64,000 nt of DNA from Melieria omissa. Its lineage: Eukaryota; Arthropoda; Insecta; Diptera; Ulidiidae. Position numbers and translations under genes: made by a program. The stretch is from positions 76,896,432 to 76,960,431 of the forward strand of contig OZ020270.1 in NCBI GenBank assembly GCA_963971225.1, given 5' to 3'. Within the stretch, counting starts at the first letter, position 1. Each line of letters opens with the position of its first letter. The notes under the pieces were generated by a model. The model ran no database searches and was not told the origin of the DNA. It saw only the letters and a program-made list of their open reading frames with translations. Below, in pieces: positions 10,934 through 22,114 of the stretch.

Positions 10934-11172
10934 TTTACTAATCCTTTTTAGTGGAAATCAGTTTTACGACAAATTCATTTCAGCGGGCAAATAGCGAACA
11001 GCTGCTTTGGCTGCTCTCTCACTTTTATTATCTAAATGCGCAAAGATAACCATATGTTCAAAATTTTTTGACAGATTGGCCGTTTGAGCGAAGTTTCAAG
11101 ACTAGTATAGACTCTGGTTGAAGCTTCAAAACGCATTTGTTCGCATATAGATGGCGCGCTTGGTTGCTGAGA

Positions 11173-11331
11173 TGTGGCCACTCGTGCAAGCGCTGGCAGC
11201 ACTGTCACGAACAGCGGCGTGCCTTCCAGCTTGCAGTTGTTGGAAATCAAAAATACCGTTGGTGGAAGTGGGGCTTTTAGCGTGTGTGATTAGCCGCCGA
11301 CGAGTCGAGACGAACTCTGATATTTTTGTGT
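11173..11331 (+). repeat. Fragment of the 5' LTR of a CsRn1-like Ty3/gypsy element
   Basis: The sequence from TGTGGCCACTCGTGCAAGCG to ATATTTTTGTGT matches the LTR at 16630 onward with scattered differences. It stops abruptly at about 11331, where the non-LTR element starts. The rest of the LTR, gag, protease and the first part of reverse transcriptase are missing between here and 13859. Confidence 0.78.
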
Positions 11332-13757
11332 TCGTGCTTCGAAACTCTGGAGCTTCTAATCGACACACATTTTCCGGGTAACTCAACCACATCCTTGAAC
11401 TGTGTATCCACTGCAACACCTGCGTGCCCCGACTTCAGCGATGTCGCAATCAACGACTACAGTCTGAACTGGGCTATTGACAGCCTGGAGCTGGGTAAAT
11501 CGCCAGGTCCGGACGGTATCACCCCGGAGGAACTAAAGCAGGCCAGAAAGTCGCTCGCCCCATGGCTCATCACCATTTATAAAGCGTGTGTTAGACTCGC
11601 CGATGTTCCACACCAATGGAACATGGCGAGAGTCATCTTCATCCCCAAAGGGGAAAGGAGCAGCCACGCGGTGACAAAAGACTTCAGGCCTATCAGCCTT
11701 ACCTCCTTTTTTCTCAAGGTATTTGAGAAATTGCTAGACGCATACATCCGAAGCACTGTCGATCATAGCAGGATCTCAGGGCTTCAGCATGCCTATACCA
11801 AGGGCAAGTCCATAGAGACCGCCCTGCACGACCTGGTACATAGGGTCGAAAAATCACTCTCGCTGAGGGAATTCACGTTGGCGGCTTTCCTCGACATTGA
11901 AGGAGCCTTCAACAACATCCGCCCAGAGGCCATCATTGCATGCTTAGTCGACCTGCAGTTTAACAGCCGACTAACTATGCTACTGAAGAACCTACTTCAA
12001 AAGAGGACCATTACTGCAGAGCTAGGTGATTCCAAAGTCGCGAGATTTGTGACTAGGGGCACCCCCCAAGGAGGGGGTACTGTCACCTCTGCTCTGGAAC
12101 CTAACAGTAAACCCTCTCATAACCAAGCTGGCAGCTTCAAGTTGCCACGTTATAGCTTATGCAGACGACATCGCTCTCCTAGCCTCGGGTAAGCATGTCA
12201 ACACTCTAAGCGACCTATTACAAGGAGCTCTAGATACACTATCTTCATGGGCAAAAGACTGCGGTTTGGGTGTCAATGCGGCCAAGACGGATCTCATGCT
12301 TTTCACGAAAAAGCATATGATACCGCGGTTCAGATCACCCACGCTAAACGGCACTCTTCTTCTGCCCATTGATAAAGTCAAATATCTAGGAATAATACTG
12401 GACCGTAAGCTCACCTGGAAGGACAACATTGCAAATCGTATCCAGAAAGCAACCACCGCCCTTTACACATGTAAAGGGCCATCAGCAGAAATTGGGGTCT
12501 GAAACCCCGCGCCATTCATTGGCTGTACACGGCAGTAGTCAGGCCTATTCTCATGTTTTGCCAGCCCTGAGCAAGTCCACATACGTGAGCCAACTCAGTA
12601 AAGTTCAAAGAATGGCCTCCATACTAATCACTGGGGCTATCAGATCCACACCATCTAAAGCCCTTGATACACTGCTGCATTTGCTCCCCATCGACATCTA
12701 TGGCGAGCTCGCGGCGAGTTGCATGGCTGTTAGGCTCAACGCGATCCTTCCCTGGACCAGAACAGATATTGGCCACACTTCCATCGTCAACAGGTTACCA
12801 TTCCAGGCAACCGAAATTGACTATGTCATTCCGAAACCACTCACTAAAATACTTTTCAGCGCCAAAGTCCCCTCGAGGGATAACTGGAGTAATCGGGAAA
12901 TTCCGGAGGAGGCCGACAACTCGGCAACCTTCTTCACGGACGGATCAAAGATGAACGACGAAGTTGGCAGTGGCGTTTACTGCAATCATCTGAACCTCCG
13001 AATGTCCTTCAGACTTCCAGATCACTGCAGCGTATTCCAGGCCATCGGTCAGTCGGCCGCCTGGCTCAAATCAAATGCGATCTCCCGCAGGGAAATCACC
13101 ATTTACACCGACAGCCAGGCGGCGATACAAGCGCTACTAAGCGAACACCCCCGTTCTAAAACAGCGCTCCACTGCCGCTCATCTCTAAACGAGATCTCCG
13201 AGCAGTACAACGTGCACCTGTGCTGGGTGCCGGGGCACAGGGACATAGAGGGTAACTGTATAGCCGACGAGCTGGCCAGAGCAGGCACGGAGCTGCAATC
13301 TATAAACGCTATAGAAGAGGCTGGCATTCCACTCTCTACCTGCAAATTACGCTTCAAGAGCTTTTATCTTCGTAGAGCAAACACTAGATGGCTTGAAGAA
13401 GATACATGACACACAGCAAGACAGATCTGGCCAACAATCGATCTGAGCAGATCCAGGGAATTGATCCTGCTAAACAAACCCTCAATAGGGATTGTCGTAG
13501 GAATCATAACTGGACACTGCCCCATCGGTCAACACGCCAGAAGACTAGGCCTGCTGTACAATGATTTCTGCAGAAGCTGTAGTAACGAAGACTGTGAGGA
13601 AACTGTTGAGCACTTCCTCTGCGAATGTCCGGCGCTTGCAAGAACACGCTTACGTCTCTTGGGACAGCACTCCTTCAGCTGCTTAGCAGATCTAGAGCAG
13701 ATGCCCCCAAGCAACCTTAACAAATTCATCAGAGCCACCAGAAGGCTCTCACCTTAG
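11332..13757 (+). pseudogene. Non-LTR ORF2: reverse transcriptase and RNase H, frameshifted
   Basis: In order: the reverse transcriptase fingers (GKSPGPDGITPEELK, FRPISLTSFFLKVFEKLL), a palm motif (AAFLDIEGAFNN), GTPQGG, then after a frameshift near 12085 the YADDIALL catalytic box at 12155-12178. Further frameshifts lie near 12470 and after 13409. The RNase H domain is complete: FFTDGSKM, the IYTDSQAAI Asp, and CWVPGHRDIEGN. The helix that usually supplies the Glu reads VFQAIGQSAA, so that residue is altered. A CCHC tail (CRSCSNEDCEETVEHFLCECP) ends it. Confidence 0.87.
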
Positions 13758-13858
13758 GGAAGTGTGTAGGCGGAGTCATCTCCCCACCACGTGGTAACAC
13801 AATGGGCCACCAGGCCTAAGTGATGCCCGTGAGGCGGCCACTTAACCTACCTACCTAC
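11332..13858 (+). mobile_element. 5'-truncated RNase H-type non-LTR retrotransposon (family 2)
   Basis: The element holds reverse transcriptase, RNase H, the CCHC tail, a GC-rich 3' UTR and a CCTACCTACCTAC repeat tail at 13846-13858. The left junction is inside a gypsy LTR and the right junction inside gypsy reverse transcriptase. No target duplication was found, so the insertion probably came with loss of target DNA. The overall layout fits the LOA/R1/I group. Confidence 0.82.
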
Positions 13859-16396
13859 ATGGTTGCCAGGTTTTTACCACACTCGACCTTTTTCAAGCAT
13901 ACTACCAGATACCTGTTGCAATGGAGGATAGAGCAAACACAGCGGTCATAACCCCGTTTGGACCTTCCGATTGTGCAACGGCGCGCAATCATTCCAGAGA
14001 CTCATGGATACAATCTTTCGAGGCCTCGACTTTTGCCATGTCTACATCGACGATATCCTTGTCGCCTCATCGTCTCCAGAGCAACACCACGAGCATCTGC
14101 GCATTGTATTTGAGCGCTTGCAGCAACACGGTCTCTAAAAAAATTTAGAAAAATGTATTTTCGTTCAACACGAAGTATCTAGGCCTTACCATTAACCCTT
14201 TCGGTACTTCTTTTTTGTTTTTAACTTTAAAAGTCATTATTTTCCATTTTATTACTGTTTAAGCCTACATAATGAATAATCAAAAGTAATTTTTTAAAAT
14301 ATTGTTCGAAAAAGTGGTTTTTGGGCATCATGAAATATGGCATAGTAAAAAATAAAAAAAATCGTACAACCTTAGTGAACTATATTTGGGATCTAACTTT
14401 TTTTACACTTACTAAAGCAATAAATACCTACTAGATTACTTACATAAACCTATAAAATAAATTGATTTTTGTAATAGAATAAATAAAAGTACGAAGTGAC
14501 CTCTTTTTGTAAAATACGCAGCTCGATAGGACTGCGCACTTTCTGAACCCTTACAAGTTACTTGGTACACTAATCAAAATATTTTTTTCATGATTTGGTA
14601 TAAAAATCTTCAGAGAAAAATACAAAAATTGAAAAATATAGTATCCACAAGTTTTTGACCTAAAACAGGCATTGAAAAGAGACTATGCCATATGGCATAG
14701 AATAACCGAAAGGGTTAACGCCAAAGGTGTCAAACCGACGACAGAGTGCATAGAAGCCATTCGTGACTACGCTAGGCCGAAAACCGTAGCAGACCTACGC
14801 AGCTTATTGGGCAAAAAAAATGACAAAACCACCATCAAATGGGACGACGTCACTTGCAAAGCATTCGAAAAATGTAAACAGTCACTGGTCGACGCAGTCC
14901 AGCTCGCTTACGCTGCGCCCAACGTCACCTTGACTCTGCGCTGTGATGCTTCAGACCAATTTATCGGCGCTGCATTCGACCAAGAGGTAAATGGAGTCAA
15001 GTAACCGTTCGGGTTTTTTACGAGCAAGTTGAACAAAACAGAGAAAAACTACAGCGCCTGCGACCGCGAATTACTCGCCATCTTCAGAGGGATCAAATTT
15101 TTCAAACACCTTCTCGGGGGAAGACACATCGTGGTTCTGGCCGACCATTATCGTTCGCATTAACACAAAACTCCGATAAAGCTTCACCAAGGCAACAACG
15201 CCAGTTACAATACATCAGCCAACTCACCACTGACATCAGGCACATACCAGGCAACGAAAACGTGGGCGCCGACGCAATGTCACGCATCAACGCAGTTACC
15301 CTTCCAACGTACCTTTCCGCGCAGGAAATTGCAGAGCAGCAGGCAGAGGATCAGAGCTCCAAAAACTCCTTCAGTCAAGTTCGACATCACTGGAATTACA
15401 CAAACTAAAAATCGATTACGTAAACACAATGGTATATAGCGATACCTCAGCGGGCGTTATACGGCCGTACATACCAGCATCTATGCGGAGTATTATTTTT
15501 GAAAACGCCCGCAACGCATCTCACCCGAGCGGGCGGGCTACACAAAAACTTGTAGGCCAACGCTTCGTGTGGCCGCACGTGAATCACGATGTGATAAAAT
15601 GGACTCAATGGTGCTTGGAGTGCTAGAGAAGTAAAATTCCTCAATTCCTCAACGCATTGACATCCCCAGCGAATGCTTCAAACATGTAAACGTGGACATC
15701 GTCGTCATGCCGCATTGCGACGGCTTTCGGTATTGTCTCACAATTATTTATCACTACACCCGCTGGCCGGAGGCAATACCACTGAAAGATATATACGCTG
15801 AGACGGTGGTAAATGCGTTCTTCAATCAATAGGTCAGCCGATTTGGAGCACCTCTGACCGTTACCTCTGATAGGGGCTCGCAATTTGAGTCAAAATTCTT
15901 CGAAGCATTCACCAAGCTCATCGGATGCAACCGCATACGCACCACGGCCTATTACCCTGTATCGAACGGCATGATCGAACGGTGGCACAGATCTCTCAAG
16001 CAGTCCATCATGTGTCACGCTTCATCACATTGGGTCAACGCGCTGCCTGTAGTGCTGCTCGGCCTTCGCACTAGTTACAAAGAGGACACAAACGCCAGTG
16101 CTGCCGAGATGCTTTATGGTACAACTCTTCACCTTCCTGGCGAATATTTCATCGATGAGGAAGTATCACCCGAGCCGCAACACTTCGTTGAGAGGTTTCG
16201 TGAATTCATGAGGGAAGTCCGTTCGGCACCCGCCGCCCACCACAAGAAATCGCGGGCATTCGCACATAAAACTTTGCACACATGCTCCCACGTTTTCATC
16301 AGGGTAGACGAGGTGAGGAAGCCCCTGGAGCAACCATACCGCGGCCCATTTGAGGTTCTGGAGCGGATAAGCGACTTCGTGTTCATTAAACATTGA
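13859..16396 (+). pseudogene. Ty3/gypsy pol remnant (RT, RNase H, integrase)
   Basis: Reverse transcriptase starts mid-domain (LDLFQAYYQIPVAMEDR) and includes the VYIDDILVASS active-site box at about 14043-14075, then is cut by a TTAA MITE. RNase H shows LRCDASDQFIGAAF and SACDRELLAIF. The integrase has the HHCC zinc region, DIVVMPHCDG, TSDRGSQFES and NGMIERW, with 35 residues between the second Asp and the Glu (DD35E). Stops at about 15001 and 15830 and several frameshifts make it non-functional. The integrase C-terminal part (15971-16396) is still open. Confidence 0.87.
14192..14717. mobile_element. TTAA-type (piggyBac-like) MITE 2
   Basis: The left end is TTAACCCTTTCGGTAC and the right end is the inverse (ACCGAAAGGGTTAA). 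It belongs to the same family as the MITE at 4121-4632, in the opposite orientation: the subterminal palindrome ATGCCATATGGCAT is here near the right end. It interrupts the gypsy reverse transcriptase and carries no gene. Confidence 0.82.
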
Positions 16397-16629
16397 CAGC
16401 ACACCAGCAACCGTATCGACGGAGCGTCTCAAACCAGCTTTCATCGAAAGGGGCCTACCACTTACTCCCCCGCAACCAACAGATAGCGGCGGGATCCCCG
16501 AAAGGGCGTACGCGCCGGCAAGTGGTTCCTTCGAACTCACGCACCTATAGCCGCAACGTATCTGTGACTTCTCATCGTGGTTCAAGTCACTCGGGCTACT
16601 GTGACCACCCGCACAAGTACTGGCAGCAT

Positions 16630-16818
16630 TGTGGCCATTCGCGCAAGCGCTGGCAGCACTGTCACGAACAGCGGTGTGCCTTCCAGCTTGCAGTTGTTGG
16701 AAATCAAAAATACCGGTGGTGGATGTGTGGCTTTTAGTGTGTGTGATCAGCCGCCGACGAGTCGAGACGAACTCTGATATTTTTGTGTATTTCATTTTAA
16801 TAAAGCGTTTTTAATATA
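16630..16818 (+). repeat. 3' LTR of the CsRn1-like element (first part, before the mariner)
   Basis: TGTGGCCATTCGCGCAAGCG through AATATA matches the LTR fragment at 11173-11331. It contains AATAAAGCG, a likely polyadenylation signal. A mariner derivative is inserted at the TA at 16817-16818. The LTR probably resumes at 17389-17410. Confidence 0.72.
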
Positions 16819-17386
16819 CAGGGTAGGCCATTTAAAGTGGAAGGCCATTCTTGTTTTTGAAAAAAAAGAGGAAAAAAATGTTTTTTTTTGTTTTCATCTC
16901 GATATTCATTTATTTTGGTCCAAGGAGAAATTTTCTAGTTAGTTTTTGAAAATGATATCGCGTAAATGGCCACCATTAGCTTTGGCCGCAAAATGTGCCC
17001 TTTTTTCGGCATTTTCCATCACTTTTGCCAGTGTATCGGCCGATATGGCTCTTATTTCGCGGCGTATGTTGGCTCTGAGTTGAGCTAGTGTCCTTGGCTT
17101 GTTGGTGTATACCTTGGACTTCAAGTAGCCCCATAAAAAAAAGTCTGGCGGCGTCAAATCGGGTGATCTCGGTGGCCACTCATAATCGCCGTTTGGTTTT
17201 CACAATCGAGAAGTTATTTTGAATGTAAAGCTGAACAATTTCAGCACGTTCTTTTGGAGTGTACTGTTCCATGGTATAAATTGTCTTGGAATGACGCTTC
17301 CAACGCGCTATGTCATTAGTCGATCTGACAGCTCTGTCAAAAGTTATAGGGTTACCAGATACTTCCACTTTAAATGGCCTACCCTG
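16819..17386 (-). mobile_element. Internally deleted mariner derivative (568 bp)
   Basis: The perfect ends CAGGGTAGGCCATTTAAAGT and inverse are flanked by TA at 16817-16818 and 17387-17388. The minus strand keeps an N-terminal stub (MEQYTPKERAEIVQLYIQNN) and a C-terminal stub (DFFLWGYLKSKVYTNKPRTL ... DIIFKN) of a DD41D-like transposase. The whole catalytic middle is missing. Confidence 0.87.
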
Positions 17387-17426
17387 TATTTGTGGCCTTT
17401 TGTTCCCACAGAAATATGGTTCGAGT

Positions 17427-17470
17427 CTTCATTTCATTTCATTTCATTTCATTTCATTTCATTTATTCAT
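17427..17470. repeat. (ATTTC)n microsatellite, 3' tail of a non-LTR element
   Basis: About eight copies of a 5-bp repeat. On the minus strand this reads (GAAAT)n and directly follows the non-LTR fragment at 17471-17880, as for elements that end in short tandem repeats rather than poly(A). Confidence 0.8.
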
Positions 17471-17880
17471 TTAAACAATCATTGCACAATTAAGAATTCA
17501 TCTTTTATAGTGCTTAACAAAACTTATATTAAGATACACAATTGCAGCTAATACTATATACCTATAGACTACTAACAATTTTTGCTTACAAAATAACAAG
17601 AAGAGAAAAATAAATTTAGAAGGGAAGAAAGATAGGAAGAAAAAGAGAGGAGGGACCCATAAGATAGAAGGACAGAGAGAGTATTAATCTACATGGTATA
17701 AATATTATAAACTGCCCGCTTGAATCGTCGTAAATTGAATTCGGCCTTTATGTTATTCGGCAACGAGTTCCATAATTGAACAGCTCTAACGAAGAACATT
17801 CTTGATGAAGCGACAAAATTTGTACGTGGCACTATAAAGTTGCATGTACGACTAGATTGTGCAAAGCTCAGTTTTGGGTC
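17471..17880 (-). pseudogene. 3' end of a non-LTR retrotransposon ORF2
   Basis: Minus-strand codons 17880-17689 encode a C-terminal segment with RAVQLWNSLPNNIKAEFNLRR and then a stop. The LWNSLP motif marks the extreme C-terminus of many CR1/Jockey/RTE-type ORF2 proteins. A 3' UTR and the pentanucleotide tail follow. No other part of the element is present. Confidence 0.75.
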
Positions 17881-17966
17881 TTAATATATAATTGTCGCAC
17901 TGTGTATTACAACACACATTTCAAACGGGTGGGTGAAGGGAGGGAGGGAGAGAGGGGACCTACAGC

Positions 17967-18149
17967 TTAACGCCGAATCCAACGGCGGTTTTTAGCAATT
18001 TTTTCTTTCACACTTGGAGGTTTGCCATTGCCTACCAAGAGCGCACTTGTGCGATTCTTGTAACTCTCATCTGTTTCATGTGGATAGCGATAGAGGTCGA
18101 CGAGTTTTTCACCAGCCCGAGCAAGGATTCGGACTTGCTGAACACGTAA
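17967..18149 (-). CDS. Possible terminal exon, unknown protein
   Basis: The minus strand shows a TTTTTAG acceptor-like sequence, then 61 codons (LRVQQVRILARAGEKLVDLY ... KIAKNRRWIRR) and a stop. It is basic, with no motif I can name. A second short open segment upstream on the same strand (about 18240-18345, starting NSPGELIAKIG) could be a preceding exon. Gene structure and identity are uncertain; it may be a host exon or a transposon remnant. Confidence 0.3.
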   Translation of the reverse strand, partial: LRVQQVRILARAGEKLVDLYRYPHETDESYKNRTSALLVGNGKPPSVKEKIAKNRRWIRR

Positions 18150-18551
18150 CTAAAAATTAAAAAATTTTCTTAAGAAGCGTTTTCGAAAAATCTTCGCAAA
18201 ACACGTTTTTCCCTCTTATTTCAGTTATGAGCACATATCTCGTAAGCTAACCATCCGACTAACACAAGTAGCCCGTCGCACACTGGGATAATTCATGCCG
18301 ATTTTGGCGATTAATTCACCCGGACTATTTAGACATGAAAAAGTATTAGGTTTAGTTAATTATAGATAAAGAAGTAGAAAATAAATGTATTTGAACATAC
18401 TTTAGTGGATTTTTTTTTATTTATGACCAAAAATGCAAAATTGTTACAAAAGGGTATTATACAGAATTCCTCGCTTATTTATTAATTACTAACGGAATCA
18501 TCATCGTATTCACCCACGCTTTCACCTTCGTATCCATTGTTATCATCATCA

Positions 18552-18905
18552 TCATAATTCGCGTTCTTTTTCCGCAATTATCAACAAATCCAATGGTTCC
18601 CTTGGCATGCGCGTAACTGCTTTATGAGGCAATTTAATTTCTGTCGATATAATGGGATCAGAATTTATAAGCAGTCTATTTAGAACGTCTTCGTTGGTTT
18701 TTTCTCGGCTACTTTTTCGAGAAAAATATTTCCTGAAAGCCTTAAAATCTTTATTTCTCGCTTCCCGCGCTTCTTCAGATAATTCACCGATTCGCAACAA
18801 GGCGTGAGCTATGACCTCTGATCCATTAATTAAATATTTATGAACAGTCGTAGGCATGTTATACCTGGGATAGTACTCAACGAAAGATTTGGCACAATTT
18901 AAAGC
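18552..18905 (-). pseudogene. Fragment of an uncharacterised transposon-type protein
   Basis: The open frame runs about 118 codons and contains EYYPRYNMPTTVHKYLINGS, then GELSEEAREARNKDFKAFRK, then NRLLINSDPIIS. This resembles the C-terminal part of an uncharacterised protein family I associate with insect transposable elements (Y-x-MP-x-TVHK ... LSEEA-x-EARNK ... SDP-x-IS), but I cannot name it firmly. An acidic segment (YDDDDNNGYEGES...) follows in another frame at about 18480-18550, suggesting a frameshift near the C-terminus. Confidence 0.45.
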
Positions 18906-19635
18906 AAAGAGTTAGTCATTATGTAATAAAGACTTAAACAAGTATACCAAATAACATTGGATTTCGTTCCTAAATGAAAACAACCACCTTTTTTAATATC
19001 TTGAAAAAGTAGTCTTTTGCAGTTACCCTTTACCTAATTAGTTTAATGCACATCACTGCGGTTATTTCAATCGATTACTCATAAGTAATACAAACAATAA
19101 CAATGCCCAATACTGCCACTTCTGATAAATAAGGTCAGCTAACCTAGTTTTGCACACACCGTACAACAAAGACAAATGAAATAATCTAAGATATTGAAAT
19201 TTTTTTTGGTTCTGCATCATTTGAGATTATTTTGTATTGTGATTCATAAATATCTTAAAAACCAAAAATACTCACGTGTCGCGATATCCCGGCTAATATG
19301 TAGTCTAATATGCTGGTTAATATAAATCTAACATGCCGGCCCCCCGTAATGTAGGTTAAAAAGCATAAAGAAATACTACTACTACTACTACTACTATTGA
19401 ACAACAACAAAACTAACATAAAACATATCGCTTGTTGCTTTTCTCATATTTTTTGCATTTACATTTATTTTTTGTCTTTCCTTTCACGGACCGCGTGCAT
19501 ATTTTGCCAAAACTTCACATACAAAAATCGGAATGCTGCAAAAGTGCGCAACTTTTTTTTCATAGAAAGTTGCTAGAATATCCACAGATTACGACTATGC
19601 CAATATTTTAAGTGAACATCACTGAACAAACAACT
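18906..19635. other. Non-coding stretch with an (ACT)n microsatellite
   Basis: AT-rich sequence with about seven ACT repeats at 19374-19396. No genes or inverted-repeat elements are recognised. Confidence 0.5.
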
Positions 19636-19639
19636 ATAT

Positions 19640-20065
19640 TGTTACGAATACTAAGTCTAGTGGGCTGTTACGTATCACTGGATTGTGCAATTTGAAAATG
19701 AAACAACTTTAATTATCCCAACGCAGTCAATAAAACCAACAATCACTTTATTTCACACTTTTACACTTCACTGTCTTTACACTTAATTATTTGCTTAATT
19801 ACTCCGTGTGGCACCTTCACTAGTCAAAATCAGACTCACTCGCTGCGCCGCACCCGACTGCCTTTTATACCTGTCCGGCAATCGCGCAGATCGTTCTCGC
19901 ACATTCCGGAGTGGACTAAAGGTTTCCATGATGATCGCGACCATCATTGCCAGGTTGGACTAAAAGTGTCCCTTATTATCGCGGCCGTCGTTGCCAGATT
20001 GAATTATAGCACGGCGCGTAGCGACAGGGTTGCTTTGCACAGCGACAGACTGTCTTATCGTTACA
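19640..20065 (-). repeat. Copy A 3' LTR (type 1)
   Basis: 426 bp, TGTTACGAATACTAAGTC ... CTTATCGTTACA in plus orientation. It is alignable over its whole length with the 423-bp LTRs of copy B. The ends are TG...CA on either strand. Confidence 0.88.
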
Positions 20066-20076
20066 CTGCCCACCAC

Positions 20077-21362
20077 TTAGACTTGTTCGTCTCGAACAAG
20101 TGCCGAGGTTCCGCTGTGATAAGGCGCCAGGCGCTTCAGCTTAGCGCCTTTATTGCTGCAACGTTGGATCCTGTATACCACGTCGTTAATCCTAGTCACG
20201 ACTTCGTAAGGTCCTTCCCATGACGCTTGAAGTTTCGGAGACAAACCTTTCCTCCGCTGCGGGTTGTAGAGCATTACCAGATCGCCTTCTTGGAACCCTG
20301 CTGAGTTGGCCCGTAGATCATATCTGGCTTTCGCCTTATCGCTGACCAGTTTGGTGCGGCTCCTTATAAACTGGTGAATTTCCTCCAGTTCCGACCGCTT
20401 ATTGACTGCGTAATCAGTCTTAGCGCCTTCCGTCGTGCTGACCACTCCGAACTTCAAGTCAGCAGGCAACCTCAACTCCGTGCCGAACACTGCTCGGGCT
20501 GGAGTGAGTGATGTCGTATCGTGCGGGGCTGACGCCATCAAGAACAGCGGAAAATGCGTGTCCCAGATATTCTTCCAGCGTCCGATTGAATCGTTCCACC
20601 ATGCCGTCGTACTGGGGATGCAAAGGACAGGTGCGAGTTTTTCTTATTCCTGGTAGCTCACACACTTCCTTCAATACCAAAGACTCGAAATTCCGGCCTT
20701 GATCCGAATGTAACTCCAGCGGGACTTCAAATCTGGCCACCCAGTTGTTTACCAGCATTTCCGCGACCGTGGCGGCCTCCTGGTTAGGAATAGGATATAC
20801 TTCGGGCCATTTGCTAAAATAGTCCATTACCACCAGCACATATTTGTTGCCTTGAGTGCTAAGTGGGAATGGCCCGGCGACGTCCATGGCAATCCGCTCG
20901 AAGGGCGCTCCCATGTTGTACTGCTACATGCGGCCCCGAGATCTTCTTGTTGGCCCTTTCGCAGCCGAACATCGATCACAGCTCCTAATCCAATCGGCGA
21001 CAGACTCCTGGCATCCCACCCAGTAGAATCGTCTTTTTATTTTGGCGACAGTCGTTATGGTATGCCTCGATCACCTCATTGATCCTGCATTTCGGGACTA
21101 CAATTAGGGAATTGCTGGTCCGGCCATCCTCACTCTCCCACTCGCGGTATAGGCAGCCATCAGACAGTCGCAGACTTTGCCACTGTGACCAGTAAGCCTT
21201 CGCGATCGGGCTCTCACCGGCCATCTCCTGCCAGTCTGGACGTGCGCCTTGCTCCTTGCCTTGGACGATTTTTGCAAGATCCGCATCCTCGCGCTGGTCC
21301 TTTTGTATCCTCTCCGCAGAACACTCTTCCTCTGGCATAACGCTTACCAATCGTACGTCCAC
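20077..21362 (-). pseudogene. Copy A integrase, frameshifted
   Basis: The first part (21362-20985) contains the linker and start of the HHCC zinc region. The core (20914-20459) has IAMDVAGPF, ELHSDQGRNFES and DGMVERFNRTLEE, all three catalytic residues. The C-terminal domain (20541-20077) has the GDLVMLYNP-type motif and ends RDEQV. At least two frameshifts and one small deletion break the chain. Confidence 0.86.
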
Positions 21363-21365
21363 TAT

Positions 21366-21960
21366 CTAACAATGCCTGAATTCGGTTTTGCACGGACGGC
21401 GTGACAAGGCATCGGCATTTCCACGGCTGCTACCCTTGCGATGCTCTACCGTGTAGTCGTAGCTCTGCAGCCGCTCGATCCACCGCGCCAATTGGCCTTC
21501 CGGATCTAGCCATTTCAATGCCGCATGATCTGTGCGCAGGCGAAACTTTTGCCCATACAGGTATTTGTGGAAATGTTTCACGCATTCCAATACTGCGAGC
21601 AACTCCCTTCGTGTCACACAGTAGTTGCGTTCAGGCTTTGACAAAATTTTGCTGTAGTTTTGCTTTCCTCACCGCCACGCTTCGCTCATAGCCAGTGTGC
21701 AGGGGTAATTCAACGTTGGCATACTTCAGCACATTTTCTTTCAGGTCCAGCGTAAAACCGTGCCTAATCATGAAATCGACGCCGATAATCACGTCATCCA
21801 TTATATCCGCGACGATGAACTCATGTTCCAGGCTGCTGGTGCCGATAGCAATTGTTTTTGTTACTTTTCCTCTTAACGGCACACGCTCGCCATTCGCAGT
21901 CCTCAGCTGTATGCCATGTAGCGGTTCCCAGTTCTTCAGCAGCTTCCTTTTATGATCGAA
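21366..21960 (-). pseudogene. Copy A protease and RNase H tail, RT missing
   Basis: The minus strand near 21970-22000 encodes LDTGASYSII, the retropepsin active site. The protease continues in another frame to about 21650 (DVIIGVDFMIRHG flap-side motif). The sequence then passes directly into the end of RNase H (NYCVTRRELLAVLECVKHF ... GNADALSRRPCKTE). The entire reverse transcriptase is absent, so this copy carries an internal deletion different from that in copies B and C. Confidence 0.84.
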
Positions 21961-22114
21961 TATGACGCTCCAGTATCCAATGTTAACACGAACAACTTTC
22001 CATCTATCTTTCCTTCAATCGTCAAGCTGCTGGGTTGTCGTTTCAACTGCGAGACAAGGACAGTGGGGCAGCAGGTTGTTGGGATCAGCTCACGCCCCTT
22101 TAGGCTGACCCGTT

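Larger units (their letters stand above)
620..11115. mobile_element. Outer hAT-type element with short TIRs, host to many nested insertions
   Basis: The left end CAGAGTCTATACTAGTCTTG (620 on) reappears inverted at 11092-11115. The 8-bp word ggttgaag lies immediately outside both ends (612-619 and 11116-11123), as expected for a hAT insertion. The terminal inverted repeat is about 24 bp. Nothing coding can be assigned to this outer element itself: its interior holds non-LTR copy 2, a mariner, and the autonomous-type hAT element at 3727-10933. The one-base asymmetry of the TIR ends makes the exact boundary ambiguous by one base. Confidence 0.72.
13859..17410 (+). mobile_element. CsRn1/Kabuki-like Ty3/gypsy element, 5' part lost
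   Basis: The pol remnant 13859-16396 is followed by a 3' LTR (16630-17410, including a mariner insertion of 568 bp). The order is reverse transcriptase, RNase H, integrase. The integrase signature and the short LTR of about 210 bp resemble the CsRn1/Kabuki lineage. The LTR right boundary, taken at TTCCCACA (17410), is an inference; the bases gaga (before 11173) and gaaa (after 17410) may be a decayed 4-bp duplication. Confidence 0.7.

Noticed and set aside
17429..17470. CRISPR-like short regular repeat
   Set aside because: A 5-bp microsatellite without spacers; no array of repeat-spacer type exists in this eukaryotic window.
18240..18345. Upstream exon joined to 17967-18149
   Set aside because: No convincing donor site was found at its end; listed only as a possibility under the terminal exon.
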